From the NCBI RefSeq assembly GCF_026151205.1, contig NC_087082.1:3190001-3254000 (forward strand): 64,000 bases of DNA, in the 5' to 3' direction. Origin of the DNA: Bolinopsis microptera (taxonomy: Eukaryota > Ctenophora > Tentaculata > Lobata > Bolinopsidae). The translations under genes were made by a program, and so were the position numbers. Of this stretch, positions 35,299 to 47,880 are shown in pieces. How positions within the stretch are numbered: the stretch's first letter is position 1; every line of letters starts with the position of its first letter. The notes under the pieces are model-generated. The model worked only from the letters and a program-made list of their open reading frames with translations. It was not told the DNA's origin and did not search any database.

Positions 35299-35520
35299 TT
35301 AGTAGTCATCTTCATCCAGGAAGTGACTCCCGTAGTCTTGTATCCAAACCCAGTCGGTAGTGTCGATCCCCCAGGAACTAAAAAAATGTCGACCTCTCGC
35401 TACAGCAATTATGCGGTCGTTTTCATCAGAAAAGGGTGTGATATAAGAATGTACCGTTATCCTTTTTTTGTTCAAACACGATCTCGATTCGCGAGCCAAG
35501 TGGTGTTTAAGTAAGTGTTG
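35299..35520 (-). CDS. Possible coding segment of unknown family
   Basis: A minus-strand frame of about 70 codons contains RIIAVARGRHFFSSWGIDTT and ends HFLDEDDY then stop. The composition (W, Y, D and H in a soluble-protein-like mix) looks like genuine coding sequence. However, the plus strand is open over almost the same interval and has a GTAAGT donor-like word at 35511, so either strand could be the real one. No acceptor upstream on the minus strand was found. Confidence 0.28.
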   Translation of the reverse strand, partial: QHLLKHHLARESRSCLNKKRITVHSYITPFSDENDRIIAVARGRHFFSSWGIDTTDWVWIQDYGSHFLDEDDY

Positions 35521-35839
35521 TTATCAGGAATAAATCAAAACTTTGTTTCAAGGTTGCTTGCTGTTACTATTCAAGTCTTTGTGTAGGGATCCAGATAAAG
35601 GTGATACTAGGCTGAATTGTCCGATATTGGGACGGCTACTAATGGAGTATTAACCAGAATTCTAATTTTGTACCCAACAATACCTTTTTTAACAAGGGGT
35701 AAATAAATTGAAACATTTCATGAGAATCTTGCGAAACTCAATAGCATCTGGATGCTATAATAGAATGCTTATTCATATAGAATGTGGCCCCCCACTTCGT
35801 TATCTATTTCATTTATGAAGCTTTAAAGCGCTGCTATGT

Positions 35840-36330
35840 ATGAGATCTAGTAGTGTCACTAGCAAGTGTCAGAGAGTCTCTGCCAATGTATCTAACAAAT
35901 CCTTATCTTCAGTTCCTATGAGTGATAATCAAAAAAGTTCATTCTACGTCTTCTCTGATAGGATAGTTTTAGCAGTCAATATTCAGATGATTGCTAGTTA
36001 TGGTATTATCGGCCTTTACATATCTTGTAGTCTTGTCTTCTTCAATTCGCTCCCACGGTTAGTGTTATCTTTGATGATTCTTTATGAAAATTGCCAACCT
36101 ACACCATACTCCACCATGTTATCAATTGTAGATGTGATGAGTGATTCACTTGAACGATTTTTTGCATGTAGTATTCATTCGAAGATTTTATACAACAGTT
36201 ACCTCGCCGCCGGAAACTCTTTACAGAAGTTTAATTTCCCCTCGATTAACGTTGGATGACTCACACAATGGAATCATCCTTCCCAGAGATGCCGTGTCCG
36301 AATCTGATAATGAGTCTCGTGTCTAGTACA
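35840..36330 (+). pseudogene. PIEZO-type mechanosensitive channel, C-terminal fragment with frameshift
   Basis: The plus-strand frame 35840-36259 contains SFYVFSDRI, then IASYGIIGLYISCSLVF. This corresponds to the last extracellular strand (FxVFSDRxSPP) and the inner pore helix (AGYGIxGLYVSxVLVxGK) of PIEZO channels. The family's intracellular C-terminal segment, ending in a RSPETLIKWT motif, is recognisable only after a shift to another frame near 36140 (FLHVVFIRR, then SPPETLYRSL at 36190-36220). That frame runs to a stop at about 36324. Intact PIEZO proteins exceed 2,000 residues and the rest is not in the window. PIEZO forms a trimeric mechanically gated cation channel in the plasma membrane. 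Here the frameshift implies a pseudogene or a sequencing error at the array edge. The satellite array begins 80 bp downstream. Confidence 0.6.
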
Positions 36331-36410
36331 GTGATGTTCGGCCCCAGGTAATTTCAACTTTTACCGGCTATTTCACTTTGCACTTTCCCTGTTGTTTCAC
36401 TTTCACTTAC

Positions 36411-37867
36411 AGTATAAAAACGGTTTATTTGACAATTTGTATGCTTAGTAGTCAATTGATTTTAATGCCGCGTCACAAACTGCATATGAACGTAGTTATT
36501 TCTGAAAAGTCTGAAGGAATGCTACCCGTGCACCCCGTGTATCTTTTACAAGTTACAAGGTTGCAAGAGTTTTCCAAAAAATGGCTGTAATCACCTCCTT
36601 CCCCAGGGAGAGTTTGTACTGAGCAAGTACTATACTGGAAGCTCCTTCTCTTTACCGTCCCCGGAGACCCTGATAGTGTGGACCGGGACGAACACAGGAC
36701 ATGAAGGAGGGAAGGACCACGGTCGTGGACCATGGTAAACACGTGGACATGTTTACCAACCAGGTCACGTGGTTACTGTTTATATATCCTCCTACTATAA
36801 CTGCGTGTTTGGAGAGGGGGACTCCACGTCCTCTGTTTTGGACCTGTGAAATGTTCAGAATTGTGATCAGTCTTGTATTGTTTATTATTGATAATTATTT
36901 AATGACGTTGTTAATTATCTACTTATTGTTACGTGGGTTCGATGAGGGTGTGATAACAGGCAATACACCGATCAAAACCTACATTTACCGTAATCTTTTC
37001 CTTAACCTATTAATGTACGGTAAAATCTGGGGTTACTGTTGTTACTCAGTTTTATTAATTGTACGTCTTTAGATTCTGTCCCAGCAATTATTCTCAATCT
37101 GTAGGTGTAAAAAACTAAAAAAATGTCAACGGAATTATTAAAAATCCCATGAATTGTGATCAGGACAGAAATTTAATATTTGATTGAACTTTAAGTAAAA
37201 TTTCATATAAGTTGTTCAATCGTTCGAACGATAAGTGTATTTTACAGCTGCTTTTATTAATGATTGTTAATAAATCTCATCAGGTAAGGGCATTTCTGTT
37301 TCGGACAATTGATTTTTAATTCATGGATTTTTGATCAAAGTTTTAGTATTAATATTTGTTTTTGCAAATGTGGTGATGACAGCTGAATGAAGTTTATTAA
37401 CCTGATTTTTGGGATAACAATTGGATTTCGACGTTCATTCTTTAATTACTACTGTGGAACATGTTAAAACATATTTCATCACATTTCATTTCCTTATCAA
37501 ATTCGCATTTTCCATTTTATCATTTTGTACATTCAAAACTTATGTTCGAACTTGAAAGTCCTTGGGGAAATCAAAACCGTAATAACCTTAAAATCTCTTT
37601 GTTTTTCAACAGCAGTTTCTTCTTTAACTCCTAACTGGAAGGCCAGCTCAGCTCACGGTAACCTTCTTCCAGGTTATAACGTACTTTGCTGCAACCATTG
37701 ACGTAGGTTAATGATCGTATGCTAAAGACGTAGCTAATAAAGTGGCTAATGACGTAGCTTAATGGACCACGTTGAATTGTTTTATAAACCAATTTTTAAT
37801 ATCATGTGTACATTTGATGAGCACATAACTCAAAGCAGTCTGTGTAGTACATGTTTCGACAAAGTTC
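36411..37867 (+). repeat. Unit X, copy 1
   Basis: Begins AGTATAAAAACGGTTTATTT and ends just before the first satellite block (TTGTCCAAATCTCTGTCCCA). It shares the order of words seen in copies 2 and 3: GTCACGTGGTTACTGTTTAT near 36767, CAACAGCAGTTTCTTCTTTA near 37608, and TGACGTAGCTTAATGGACCA near 37749. The 123-codon frame at 36701-37072 is hydrophobic, but the aligned sequence in the other copies breaks it. Confidence 0.85.
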
Positions 37868-38945
37868 ATATTGTCCAAATCTCTGTCCCATTTTCAGTTT
37901 TGATAGATGAAATTTCCTGGACCGAAAATTACAGTGTCAACGATTTTGTCCCATAAACCAATTAGTAAGTCAAACTTTAGATGCCATATGACACGATTGA
38001 GGCTAAAAGTTTCATTTCTGTCGGAGGAAGGCCACACAGCAGGACAAGCTTAAACAAAACGAAAAGTTGTATTTTAAAAGTCTGTCCCATTTTCAAATGT
38101 GGAAATTTTCTGAAGACAAATTTTACAGAGAAGATTAAATTTTTGCCCAGAAACAATTGTCAGTTAATTGATGATGGTACGAAATCCAAATTGAGGTACT
38201 GGAGTCAAAATCCCGATTAAAATTGCAAAATCATATTCTCCAAATCTCTGTCCCATTTTCGTGTTTGAAGATGAAAATTTCAGGACCCGAAATTTTACAG
38301 TTTTCGACTGATTTTGTCACCTGAACCAATTGAAGTCAACTTTCGATGACATATGACACGATTTGAGGTCTAAAAGTTTGATTTCTGTCGGAGGAAGCCC
38401 ACAGCAGAAAGCTTAACAAAACGAAAAGTTTGTATTTTTAAAATGTATGTCCCATTTTCAAATTGAAATTGTTGCTGACACAAATTTGAAAAGATTAGAT
38501 AAAATGTTTTGCCCAGAATCCAATTAGTCAGTTAATTGTTGATCGGTACGAAACCAAATTTGAGGTTTGGAAGTCAAAAATCCCGAATAAAAGTGCAAAC
38601 TCATATTCTCAAATCTCGGTCCAATTTGCAGTTTTTGAAGATGAAATTTCAGGACCGAAAAATTTTACAGTTTCAACAGGATTTTTTCACCATAAACCAA
38701 TTAGTAAGTCAACTAAAGGAGGCCATTATGACACGATTGGAGGTGCTGGAAGTTTGATTTCTGCGGAGGAAGCCCAAGCAGATAAGCTTAACAAAACGAA
38801 ATGTTGTATTTTCAAAAGTCTTCCATTTTCAAATGTGAATTTTCTGAAGACAAATTTTACAGATAAGATTTTAAAAAAAAAAATTTTTGCCCGAAACAAT
38901 TAGTAAGTTATGATGTGGTTCACAATCCAACATTGAGGTCATGGA
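37868..38945 (+). repeat. Satellite block 1 (indel-rich)
   Basis: About three 367-bp monomers carrying frequent single-base insertions and deletions relative to the clean monomers after 48.7 kb. Confidence 0.85.
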
Positions 38946-39348
38946 ACGAGCGTGCTAAATGAAATCACTCTACAGTCGATCTTCGAGAGTGTTCTTAAAA
39001 GTAAAAGGGTCCCCACAGTTTAATCAACTTCAATCGATGTATTTTCGGTCGACTGTTTTCGAATCAACCCCCTTGACATAGGGGGTTATAAAAGCTCCCC
39101 TGACGAGCTTTGGGCGAAAAAAAAAAACTGTCTTGTCACGTGTTATGACAGTATTAGGAAGTTATTTATATTTCTGTTAGGGTTAGGGTTTCGACTTCTG
39201 CTTTTGCTAAGGTTGGGTTAGGGTTAGGGTTGGGATCAGATTAGTAGGGTTAAGGGATTTCGAATAGTCGTTCAGGACCAGCTACGAGAACGGGATTTTG
39301 AAAAAAAATCACTGTCAGTCGAGTGTAGAGTGATTAATCATCATCCGT
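38946..39348 (+). mobile_element. Element E, copy 1 (in array)
   Basis: Starts ACGAGCGTGCTAAATGAAAT and ends TTAATCATCATCCGT, with TTAGGG-like tracts at about 39176-39250. It sits at the same position of the satellite monomer as copies 2 and 3. Longer than copy 3 because of indels typical of this part of the window. Confidence 0.8.
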
Positions 39349-39820
39349 TTTGGAAGTCAATACACCGGAATTAAAATGCGAAATCATTTTCTCCAAATCT
39401 CTGTCCCATTTTCAGTTTTTGATGATGAAATTTCCAGGACCGAAACTTTTACAGTTTCGACTGATTTTGTCACCATAAACCAAATTAGTATAGTCATACT
39501 TTAGATGCCATTTGACACGATTGAGGTGCTGGTAACGTTAGATTTCTGTCGGAGGAAGCCCACAGCAGAAAGCTTAACAAAACGAAAAGTTGTGATTTAA
39601 AAAAGTTGTCCCATTTTCAATTGTGAAATTTTTCTGATGACAAAATTTTTTACAGATATAGGAATTAAAAATTTTTGCCCAGAAAACCAATTAGTCGTTA
39701 CTTCTGATGATGGTACGAAAACCAAATTGGGGGATACTGGAAGTCAAAATCCCGAATAAAATTGCAAAATCATATTCTCCAAATCCCTGTCCCATTTTCA
39801 GTGTTTGAAGATGAAATTTC
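39349..39820 (+). repeat. Satellite block 2 (indel-rich)
   Basis: A little over one monomer between element E copy 1 and unit X copy 2. A block of equal size separates E copy 2 from X copy 3 (46602-47067), which shows the higher-order arrangement. Confidence 0.85.
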
Positions 39821-41368
39821 AGTATAAACCGGTTTATATTGACAATTTGTTGCTTAGTAGTCAATTGATTATAGAGACTCGACCACAACTGCTATGAAAA
39901 GTACTTATTTCCGAAAAGTCTGAAGGTAATAGGTATGCTACCCGTCATGTATCCCGATACTCACCTACAATTATAAGCTGGAAACGTTTATTTTTGTCTT
40001 TTACAAGTTATAAGGTTGCAAGAGTTTTCCAACAATGGCTAGATAACCCCTCCTTCACAGGGCAGAGTTTGTACTGACGAGCAAGTACTATACAGGAAGC
40101 TCCTCCTCCTCTTACCGCTCCCCGGAGCCCTCAGATTGTGTGGATCCGGACTACTCGACCACAGGCACCTCATGGAGGAAGTGACCAACGTGGACCATGG
40201 ATCCACGTGACCATGGTGACCCAACCAGGTCACGTGGTTACTGTTTATATAATATATATCTCTTACTATTACTGCCGTGGTAGAGGACTCCAGTCCGCTG
40301 GTTTGGACCTGTGGAACCGGAAATGTCTGAAATTTGATCATGTCGGGTAATGTTTAGTAATGATTAATTAAGTTAATGGACGATAGTTAAATATCTACTT
40401 CTATTGTTATCATGGGTTCGTTGAATGTGGGTGATTATCGGTTGTTGTTGGACCGCAATAACACCGAATCATAACCTGATTTACGTAATATTTCTCACTT
40501 ACCCTATACTGTACGTTAAAATCTGGGGTTTTTTTGTAGTTACTATGTTATAATTGTTACGTCTTTAGAGTCTTTCCAGCAATTTATTCTCAATGTAGGT
40601 GTTTAAAAACTAAAAAATGTCAACGGATAATTATTTTTTTAAAAAACCCCCATTAATTGTGTTTCTGGACAGAAATTATAATATTTGTGAAACTTTAAGT
40701 AAAATTTCAATAAAGTTGTTCAATATCTTTTCGACGATAATTGAGTTTTACAGCTGCTTTTATTAAGGATTGTTATTAATCTCATCAGTAAAGGCATTTT
40801 TGTTTCGACAATTTGATTTTATTCCTGGATTTTTGATCAATTTTTAGTATTAATATTTGTTTTGGATGAATATGTGTTGTTGATGAAGATGAATAGAGCG
40901 AGAAAGTTTATTTGACAGATTTTTGATAACAATTGATACTGAGCGTCATTCTTAATTAATAGGTGTTACAGGTAAAAAATTTTCTCTAATCACATTTCAT
41001 TACCAAAATAAAATTAGCATTTTCCATTTTATCATTTTGTACATTCAAATTATGTTTCGAACTTGAAAGTCCTTGGGAATATCATAAAACAGTAATAACC
41101 TTAAATCCTCTATGTTTTTCAACAGCAGTTTTTCTTACTCCTAACTGGAAGGCAGCTCAGCTCCGGTACCTACTTCCAGGTATAAACGTACTTTGTGCAA
41201 CAATGACGTAGGTAATGACGTAGCTAATGACGTAGCTAATAACGTGGCTAATGACGTAGCTAATGGACCACGTTTAATTGTTGTATCAAACCAAATATTA
41301 TATCATTTGACATTTGAGAGACATCAAACTCAAAGCCAGTCTCGTGTAGTTCATTTTTTACAAGTGAA
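39821..41368 (+). repeat. Unit X, copy 2
   Basis: Begins AGTATAAACCGGTTTATATT directly after the satellite word GAAGATGAAATTTC and ends before TTGTTCCAAATCTCTGTCCT. Near 40200-40260 two CACGTG boxes in mirrored context (CACGTGACCATGGTGACC and GGTCACGTGG) precede a TATATAATATATAT tract, a promoter-like arrangement. No long open frame survives. Confidence 0.85.
41203..41270 (+). repeat. Tandem TGACGTAGCTAA (CRE-like) repeats in unit X
   Basis: About five 12-bp units (TGACGTAGGTAA, TGACGTAGCTAA, TGACGTAGCTAA, TAACGTGGCTAA, TGACGTAGCTAA). Copy 1 has a degenerate version near 37705-37760. TGACGT is the core bound by CREB/ATF factors; any regulatory role here is speculative. Confidence 0.85.
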
Positions 41369-44300
41369 GATTGTTCCAAATCTCTGTCCTATTTTTCAGA
41401 GTTTTTGAAGATTGAAATTTCCAGGACCGAAAAAATTGACAGTTTCAACCAGATTTTGTCACCATAAAACCAATTAGTAAGTTCAATTTAGAATTGCCTT
41501 TGACACGATTGAGGTGCTAAAAGTTTCATTTCTGTTTGGTTTTTCGGAGGAAAGCCCAACAGCAGAAAGCTTAAACAAACCGAAATAGTTGGATTTCAAT
41601 AGTTGTCCCATTTTCAACTGTGAAATTTTCTGAAGACAAAAATTTTACTCGATGTATAAGATACAATTTTTGCCCGAAACTAATTAGTCAGTTATTTGAT
41701 GATGGTACGAAAACCAAATTGAGTTCTGGAAGTCAAAATCCCGAAATAAAAATTGCAAAATCATATTGTCCAAATCTCTTCCCATTTTCATGTGTTTGAA
41801 GATGAAATTTCCAGGACCGAAATTTTACAGTTTCGTCTGATTTTGTCACCAGAAACCCAAGTAGTAGTCAAAATTAAGATGCCATTTGTCACGATTGAGG
41901 TGCTGGAAGTTTGATGTCTGTCGGAGGAAGCCCACAAGGCAGAAAGCTTAACAAACGAAATGTTGTATTTAAAAGTATGTCCCATTTCAATTGTGAAATT
42001 TTCTTGAACACAAATTTGATAGATTGATGAAAATGTTTGCCCAGAACAGAAACCAATTAGTCAGTCTAATTGATGATGGTACGAAACAAAATTGACTGTA
42101 CTGGAAGTCAAATAATCCCGAATAAAATTGCAAACTCATTTTCTCCAAATCTCGGTTTCCCATTTTCAGTGTTTTGATGATGAATTTCAGGACAGTAAAA
42201 ATGTACAGTTTCAACAGATTTTTTCCACCATAACAATTAGGAACGTCAACTTAAGGATGCCTTATGACTCGATTGGAGGTGCTGGAAGTTGGATTTCTGT
42301 CGGAGGAAAGCCCACAGCCAGAATGCTAAACAAAACGATAAAGTTGTTTTTTAAAAAGTTCTGTAACATTTTCAATTGTGAAATTTTCTGAAAAACTAAT
42401 TTTACAGTTATAGATGATATGTTTTGCCCAGAACCAATTTAGTTTGTGATTTTGATGTTGGTATACGAAACCAATATTGAGGTACTGGAAGTCAAAAATC
42501 CGATTAAAATTGCAAAATCATTTTTCGTCACATTGCGCCGGTCCCATTTTCAGTGCCGTTGTGATGATGAAATTTCCAGGACCGAAAAATTTTACAGTTT
42601 CAACGATTTTTTCCATAAACAATTTTAGATAAGTCCAACTTAAGATGCCATATGGACACGATTGAGGTGCGGAAGTTTCATTTCTGTCGGAGGAAGCCCA
42701 CAGCAGAAAGCGTAACAAAACGCAAAAGTTGTATTTTATACAAGTCTGTCCAATTTTCAAATGTGAAATTTTCTGAACACAAATTTGAATGATTAGATGA
42801 AATGTTTGCCCAGAAACCATTAGTTTAGTTAATTTGATGATGGTACGAAACCCAAATTGGGTACTGGAAGTCAAAATCCCGAAGAAAATTGCCCAAAAAT
42901 CATATTGTCCAAATCTCTGGTCCCATTTTCAGTGTTTAGAAGAGGAATTTTCCAGGACCGAAATTTTACAGTTTCAACAGATTTTTTCACATATACCAAT
43001 TGTAAGTCAACTAAAGGATGCCCATATGTCACGTTTGAGGTGCTGGAAGTTTCGTTTCTGTCGGAGGAAGCACCTCAGCCGAAAGCTTAACAACGCTGAA
43101 AAGTTGTATTTTAAAAAGTCGGTCCCTTTTCAAATGTGCAAATTTTCTGAAACACAAAGTTTACTGTATTAGTAAACTATTCGGCACAGAAACCAATGAG
43201 TTCAGTTAATTGATGATGGTCCGAAACTAATTGGAGGTTACTGGAAGTGGAAGTCAAAATTCCCGAATAAAATTGCAAAATCATATTCTCCAAATCTCTG
43301 TCCCATTTTCTGTTTTGGATGATGTTGTAAGATTCCAGGACCGAAATTTTACAGTGTCGACGGATTTTGTCACCATAAACCAATTTGTAAGGCAACCTAA
43401 AGATGCATATGACACCGATTGAGGTGCTAGGAAGTTGGATTTTGTCGGAGGAAGGCCCACAGCAGAACGGCTTAACAAAAACGAAAAAGTTGTAGTTTAA
43501 ATAGTCTGTCCCATTTTCAATTGTTGTGAAATTTTCTGAACTCAAATTTTACAGATAAGATTGAAATGTTTGCCAGAAACAATTTTGTTAGTTAATTGAT
43601 GATGTACGGAAACCAATACTTGAGGTACTGGAAAGTCAAAACCCGAATAAAATTGCAAAATCAATTGTCCAATCTCTGTCCCATTTTCAGTGTTTGAAGA
43701 AGAAATTTCCGGACCGAAAATTTACAGTTTCAACAGATTTTTTCACCATAAACCAAATTAGTAAGGTCAACTAAAGATGCCGTATGACACGATTGAGGTT
43801 GCTGGAAGTTTCATTTCTGTCCGGAGGAAGCCCACAGCAGAAAGCTTAACAAAACGAATAGTTGTATTTTAAAAAAGGTTCTGTCCATTTTCAAACTGTG
43901 AAATTTTCTGAACTCCAAATTTTACAGATTAGATAATATATTTGCACAGACCCAGAAACCAATGAGTCAGTTAATTTGATGATGGTACCGACGAAACCAA
44001 ATTGAGGGTATGGAAGTGGAAGTTTCAAAATCCCGAATAAAATTGCAAAATTCATATTCTCCCAATTCTTGTCCCATGTTTCCGTTTTTGAAGATGGATA
44101 TTTCCAGGACCGCTCCCTCCCCCACCCCCCTCTCCCTTCCCATCCCACGAGTTTCGACTGATTTTGTCACCATTAACCCCACTCCAGCTGCCCCGCCTCT
44201 CGCTACTCCCCCAAGACGTCTAACCGCCTTCACCGATGCCATACCGCCTCGCTCCCACCCTAACGCTACATTGCCCTACACCGGTGCTGGAGAGTTTTGG

Positions 44301-46216
44301 ATTTCTGTCGGAGAAGCCACCAGCAGCACCCCAATCACGCCGCCCCCAGACTTCATCCCCCCCAATACATCCTCCACATCCACCATCCGACCCCATATCA
44401 CTAGCCTGCACCTGCGATTCCGTCACTCCCCCCCTCTCCCCCCGTCCCCATCCCCCCCAGACCCGCAGACACACACCACCCCCCCCCCATCCCCCCCCCA
44501 TTTTCATATCAAATGTGAAATTTTCCACACCCCTGAACACAACTTTTACAGGCCCACCGCTCCCTCTGTGTGTGTCCCTATCTAATCAGCAGCCCTTGCC
44601 AGAATCCAATTAGTTGTTATGTGATGATGGTACGAAACCATCTGACACAATTGTCCCCCCCCCCTACCCGGTTACTGGAAGTCAAAATCCCGATTAAAAT
44701 TGCAAACTCCATATTCTCCATAATCCGGTCCAATTTTCAGTTTTTGAAAGATGAATTTCCAGGACCGAAAATTTTACAGTTTCATCAGATTTTTTCACCT
44801 TAAACTATTTGTAAGTCAACTAAAGATGCCATATGACTCCGATTGAGGTGCTGGAAGTATGATTTCTGTCGGAGGAAGCCACCAGCAGAAATGCTTTATA
44901 CAAAACGAAAAGTTGTATTTTTTTTCAAAAGTCTGCCCATTTTCAAATTGTGAAATTTTCTGAACACAAATTTTTCAGGATAAGATGAAATGTTTGCCCA
45001 GAAACCAATTAGTAGTTAATTGATGATGCGGTACGAACCCATATTGACGGTACTGGAAGGCAAAATCCCGAATAAAAATTGCAATATCATATTGTCCCCC
45101 CAAAAAATTCTCTTGTCCCCATTTCAGTTGTTTGGAAGATGAAAATTTCCCGGACCGAAATTTTACAGTTTCAACTAGATTTTTTCACCATTAACCAAAT
45201 TAGTAAGTCAACTTAAGATTGCAATGACTCGATTGAGGTGTGAGAAGTTTCTTTCTGTCGGAGGAAGCCCACAGCAGAAAGCTTTAACAAAACGATAGAA
45301 GTTGTATTTTAAAAAGATCTGTCCCATTTTCAAAATGTGAAATTTTCCTGAAAACCAAAATTTTCCAGATTAGATTAAAATATTTGCACAGAAACCATTG
45401 AGTCAAGTTAATTGCTGATGGTTACGGAAACCAAAATGAGGTACTGGAAGTGGAAGTCAAAATCCCGAATTATAAAATTGCAAAATCATATTCTCCATAT
45501 CTCTGTCCCATTTTCAGTTTTTGAAAGATGAAATTACCAGGACCGAAATTGTTACCAGTTTCGATGATTTTGTCACCATAAACCAATTAGTAAGTCAACT
45601 TTAGATGCCAATTTTGCACGATTCGAGGTGCTGGATGTTTGATTTCTGGCGGAGGAAGCCAACAGCAGAAAGCTTAACAAAACGAAAGGTGTTTTAAAAA
45701 TGTCTGTCCAATGTTCTAATGGGTGAAATTTTCTGATCACAAAATTTTACAGATAAGATGAAATGTTTGCCCAGAAAGAAAACAATTAGCTTAGTTATTG
45801 ATGATGGTACGAAACCTAATTGACGGTACTGGAAGTCAAAATCCCGAATAAAATTGCAATATCATATTGTCCAAATCTCTGTTCCATTTTCAGTTTTTGA
45901 AGATGAAATTTCCAGACCGAATATTTACAGTTTTCAACAGATTTTTGTAACCATGGAACCAATTAGTATAGTCATAGCTTCAACTTAAGATGCATTATGA
46001 CAAGATTGAGGTGCTGGTAAGTTTGATTTTCTGTCGGAGGAAGCCCACAGCAGAAAGCTTAACAAAACGAAAAATTGTATTTTCAAAAGTCTGCCCATTT
46101 TTAAATGTGAAATTTTCTCGAAGACAAATTTTACAGATAAGATTAAAATTTTTGCCCAGAAACCAATTTTGTCAGTTAATTGATGATGGTTCAAAACCAA
46201 ATTTGAGGGTATTGGA
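41369..46216 (+). repeat. Satellite block 3 (indel-rich)
   Basis: About 13 monomers, each recognisable by TCTGTCCCATTTTCAG and GTCGGAGGAAGCCCACAGCA but riddled with one- to few-base indels. Contains the C-rich corrupted stretch listed separately. Confidence 0.88.
44110..44665. other. C-rich insertions inside satellite, probable consensus artefact
   Basis: Satellite words stay in the correct order (CCAGGACCG, TTTCGACTGATTTTGTCACC, GGATTTCTGTCGGAGAAGCC) but are separated by C-rich stretches with no counterpart in other monomers. Long frames on both strands, including a 191-codon + strand frame rich in P, S and T, come from these insertions and are not genes. Confidence 0.7.
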
Positions 46217-46601
46217 AACGAGCTGCTTTTAATATCTACAGTCGATCTTCGAGATTGTTCTTAAAAGGGTCCCCGACAGTTTGAAAACCAACTTCAATCG
46301 ATGTATTTTCGGACGCTGATTCCGAATCAACCCCATGACATAGGGTTAAAAGCTCCCATGACGAGATAGGCGAAAAAACTGTCTTGATCACGTGATATGA
46401 CCGTTATAAGGATGTTTTATAATTTCTCGTTACGGGTTAGGGTTTAAGCATATGCTTTTGCTAAGGATAGGAGTTAGGGTTAGGGGTTGGGATCAGATTA
46501 GAGGGTGAGGGTTTTTCGAATAGTCGTTCAGGACCAGCTAGAGAACGGGTTGAAAAAGTCACGTTGACAGTCGGAGTGTAGAGTGATTTATCATCATCCG
46601 T
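46217..46601 (+). mobile_element. Element E, copy 2 (in array)
   Basis: Same content and insertion point as copies 1 and 3. TTAGGG-like tracts at about 46433-46510. Followed by GTAGTGGGGAAGTCC, a corrupted form of the satellite word GTACTGGAAGTC. Confidence 0.8.
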
Positions 46602-47067
46602 AGTGGGGAAGTCCAATACTACGAATAAAATTGCGAAATCATTTTCTCCAAATCTCTGTCCCATTTTCAGTTTTTGAGATGAAATTTCAGGACGAAATTT
46701 TACAGTTTCGGGACTGATTTTGTTCTAATTAAACCAATCTACTAAGTCACTTTAGATGCCATATGGACACGATTGAGGTGCTGGAAGTTTTTTGATTTCT
46801 GTCGGAGGAAGCCCCACAGCAGAAAGCTTTAACAAAACGAAAGTTGATTTTAAAATAGTCTGTCCTTTTTTCAAATGTGAAATTTTTGAAGACAAATTAT
46901 ACAGATAGATAAAATTTTTGCCCACGAAACCAAATTAGTCTGTTAATTGATGATGGGTACGTAATCCAAATTGGGGGTGATGGAATGTCAAATACCGAAT
47001 AAAATTGGCAAAAAATTCATATTCTCCAGATCCCTGTCCCATTTTCTGTGTTTGAAGATGAAATTTC
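46602..47067 (+). repeat. Satellite block 4 (indel-rich)
   Basis: A little over one monomer linking E copy 2 to X copy 3, matching block 2 in length and register. Confidence 0.85.
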
Positions 47068-47880
47068 AGTTTAAACCGGTTTATATTGAACAATTGGTAT
47101 GCTTAGTAGTAATTGATAAAGCTCGGACACAATGCATTTGAACGTATTATTTCCGAATAAGTCTGAAGGTAATAGGTATGGCCACCCGTCTGTATCCCGT
47201 ATCATCTACAATTATCAAGCTGGAAATGTTTTCGTTTTGCTTTTACAAGCTTATATGGTTTGCATGAGATCTGTTCCAACTATGGCGCTGATTAACCCCT
47301 CCTTCCCCGTGAGAGTTTGTACGGGAGCAAGTACTAATACAGGGAAGCTCCTCCTCCTTTACCCGCTCCCCGGAGACCCTTATAGTGTGGACCGGACGAC
47401 ACAGGCACCCTCACAGGAGGATGTGACACGTGACACGTTGACCATGGGTAACCACGTGACCCATGGTGACCAACCAGGTCACGTGGTTTACGGTTTATAT
47501 ATCCTCCACTATAACGGCCGTTGTAGAGACTCCAGTCCTCTGGTTAGGACCTGTGGAATGTTCAGCTGGTTATCATGTCTTGTAAGGGTTATTAATGATA
47601 ATTTAATTTAATGACGATAGTTAATTATCTACTTATTGTTTCGTGGGTTCGATGAGGGGGATTGTCGGTTGTTTGGATGTACAGCAAAACACGATCAAAC
47701 CCTGATTTACCCGTAAGATTCTCCTTACCCTATTCTGTTACGGTAAATCTGGGGTTTAATGTAGTTACTCTGTTATAATTGTACGTCTTTAGATTCTTTC
47801 CAGCATTTATTCTCATCTGTAGGTGTAAAATAAAAACTAAAAAAGTCAACGGTATTTATTTTAAAAAAAACCACACTTCG
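47068..47880 (+). repeat. Unit X, copy 3 (recognisable part)
   Basis: Begins AGTTTAAACCGGTTTATATT after the same satellite junction as copy 2. It includes the mirrored CACGTGACC...GGTCACGTGG segment near 47450-47490 and a TATATATCC word. After about 47880 the sequence becomes corrupted. Confidence 0.82.

Noticed and set aside
36701-37072. 123-codon hydrophobic frame as a membrane protein
   Set aside because: It lies in unit X, and the aligned sequence in the other two X copies breaks the frame repeatedly.
39176-39250. TTAGGG tracts as a sign of a true chromosome end
   Set aside because: They are short, degenerate and recur inside element E in all three copies in the array, with satellite on both sides. 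They are interstitial, not telomeric.
44010-44613. 191- and 125-codon proline-rich frames as a secreted or structural protein
   Set aside because: They depend on C-rich insertions between satellite words that look like consensus artefacts.
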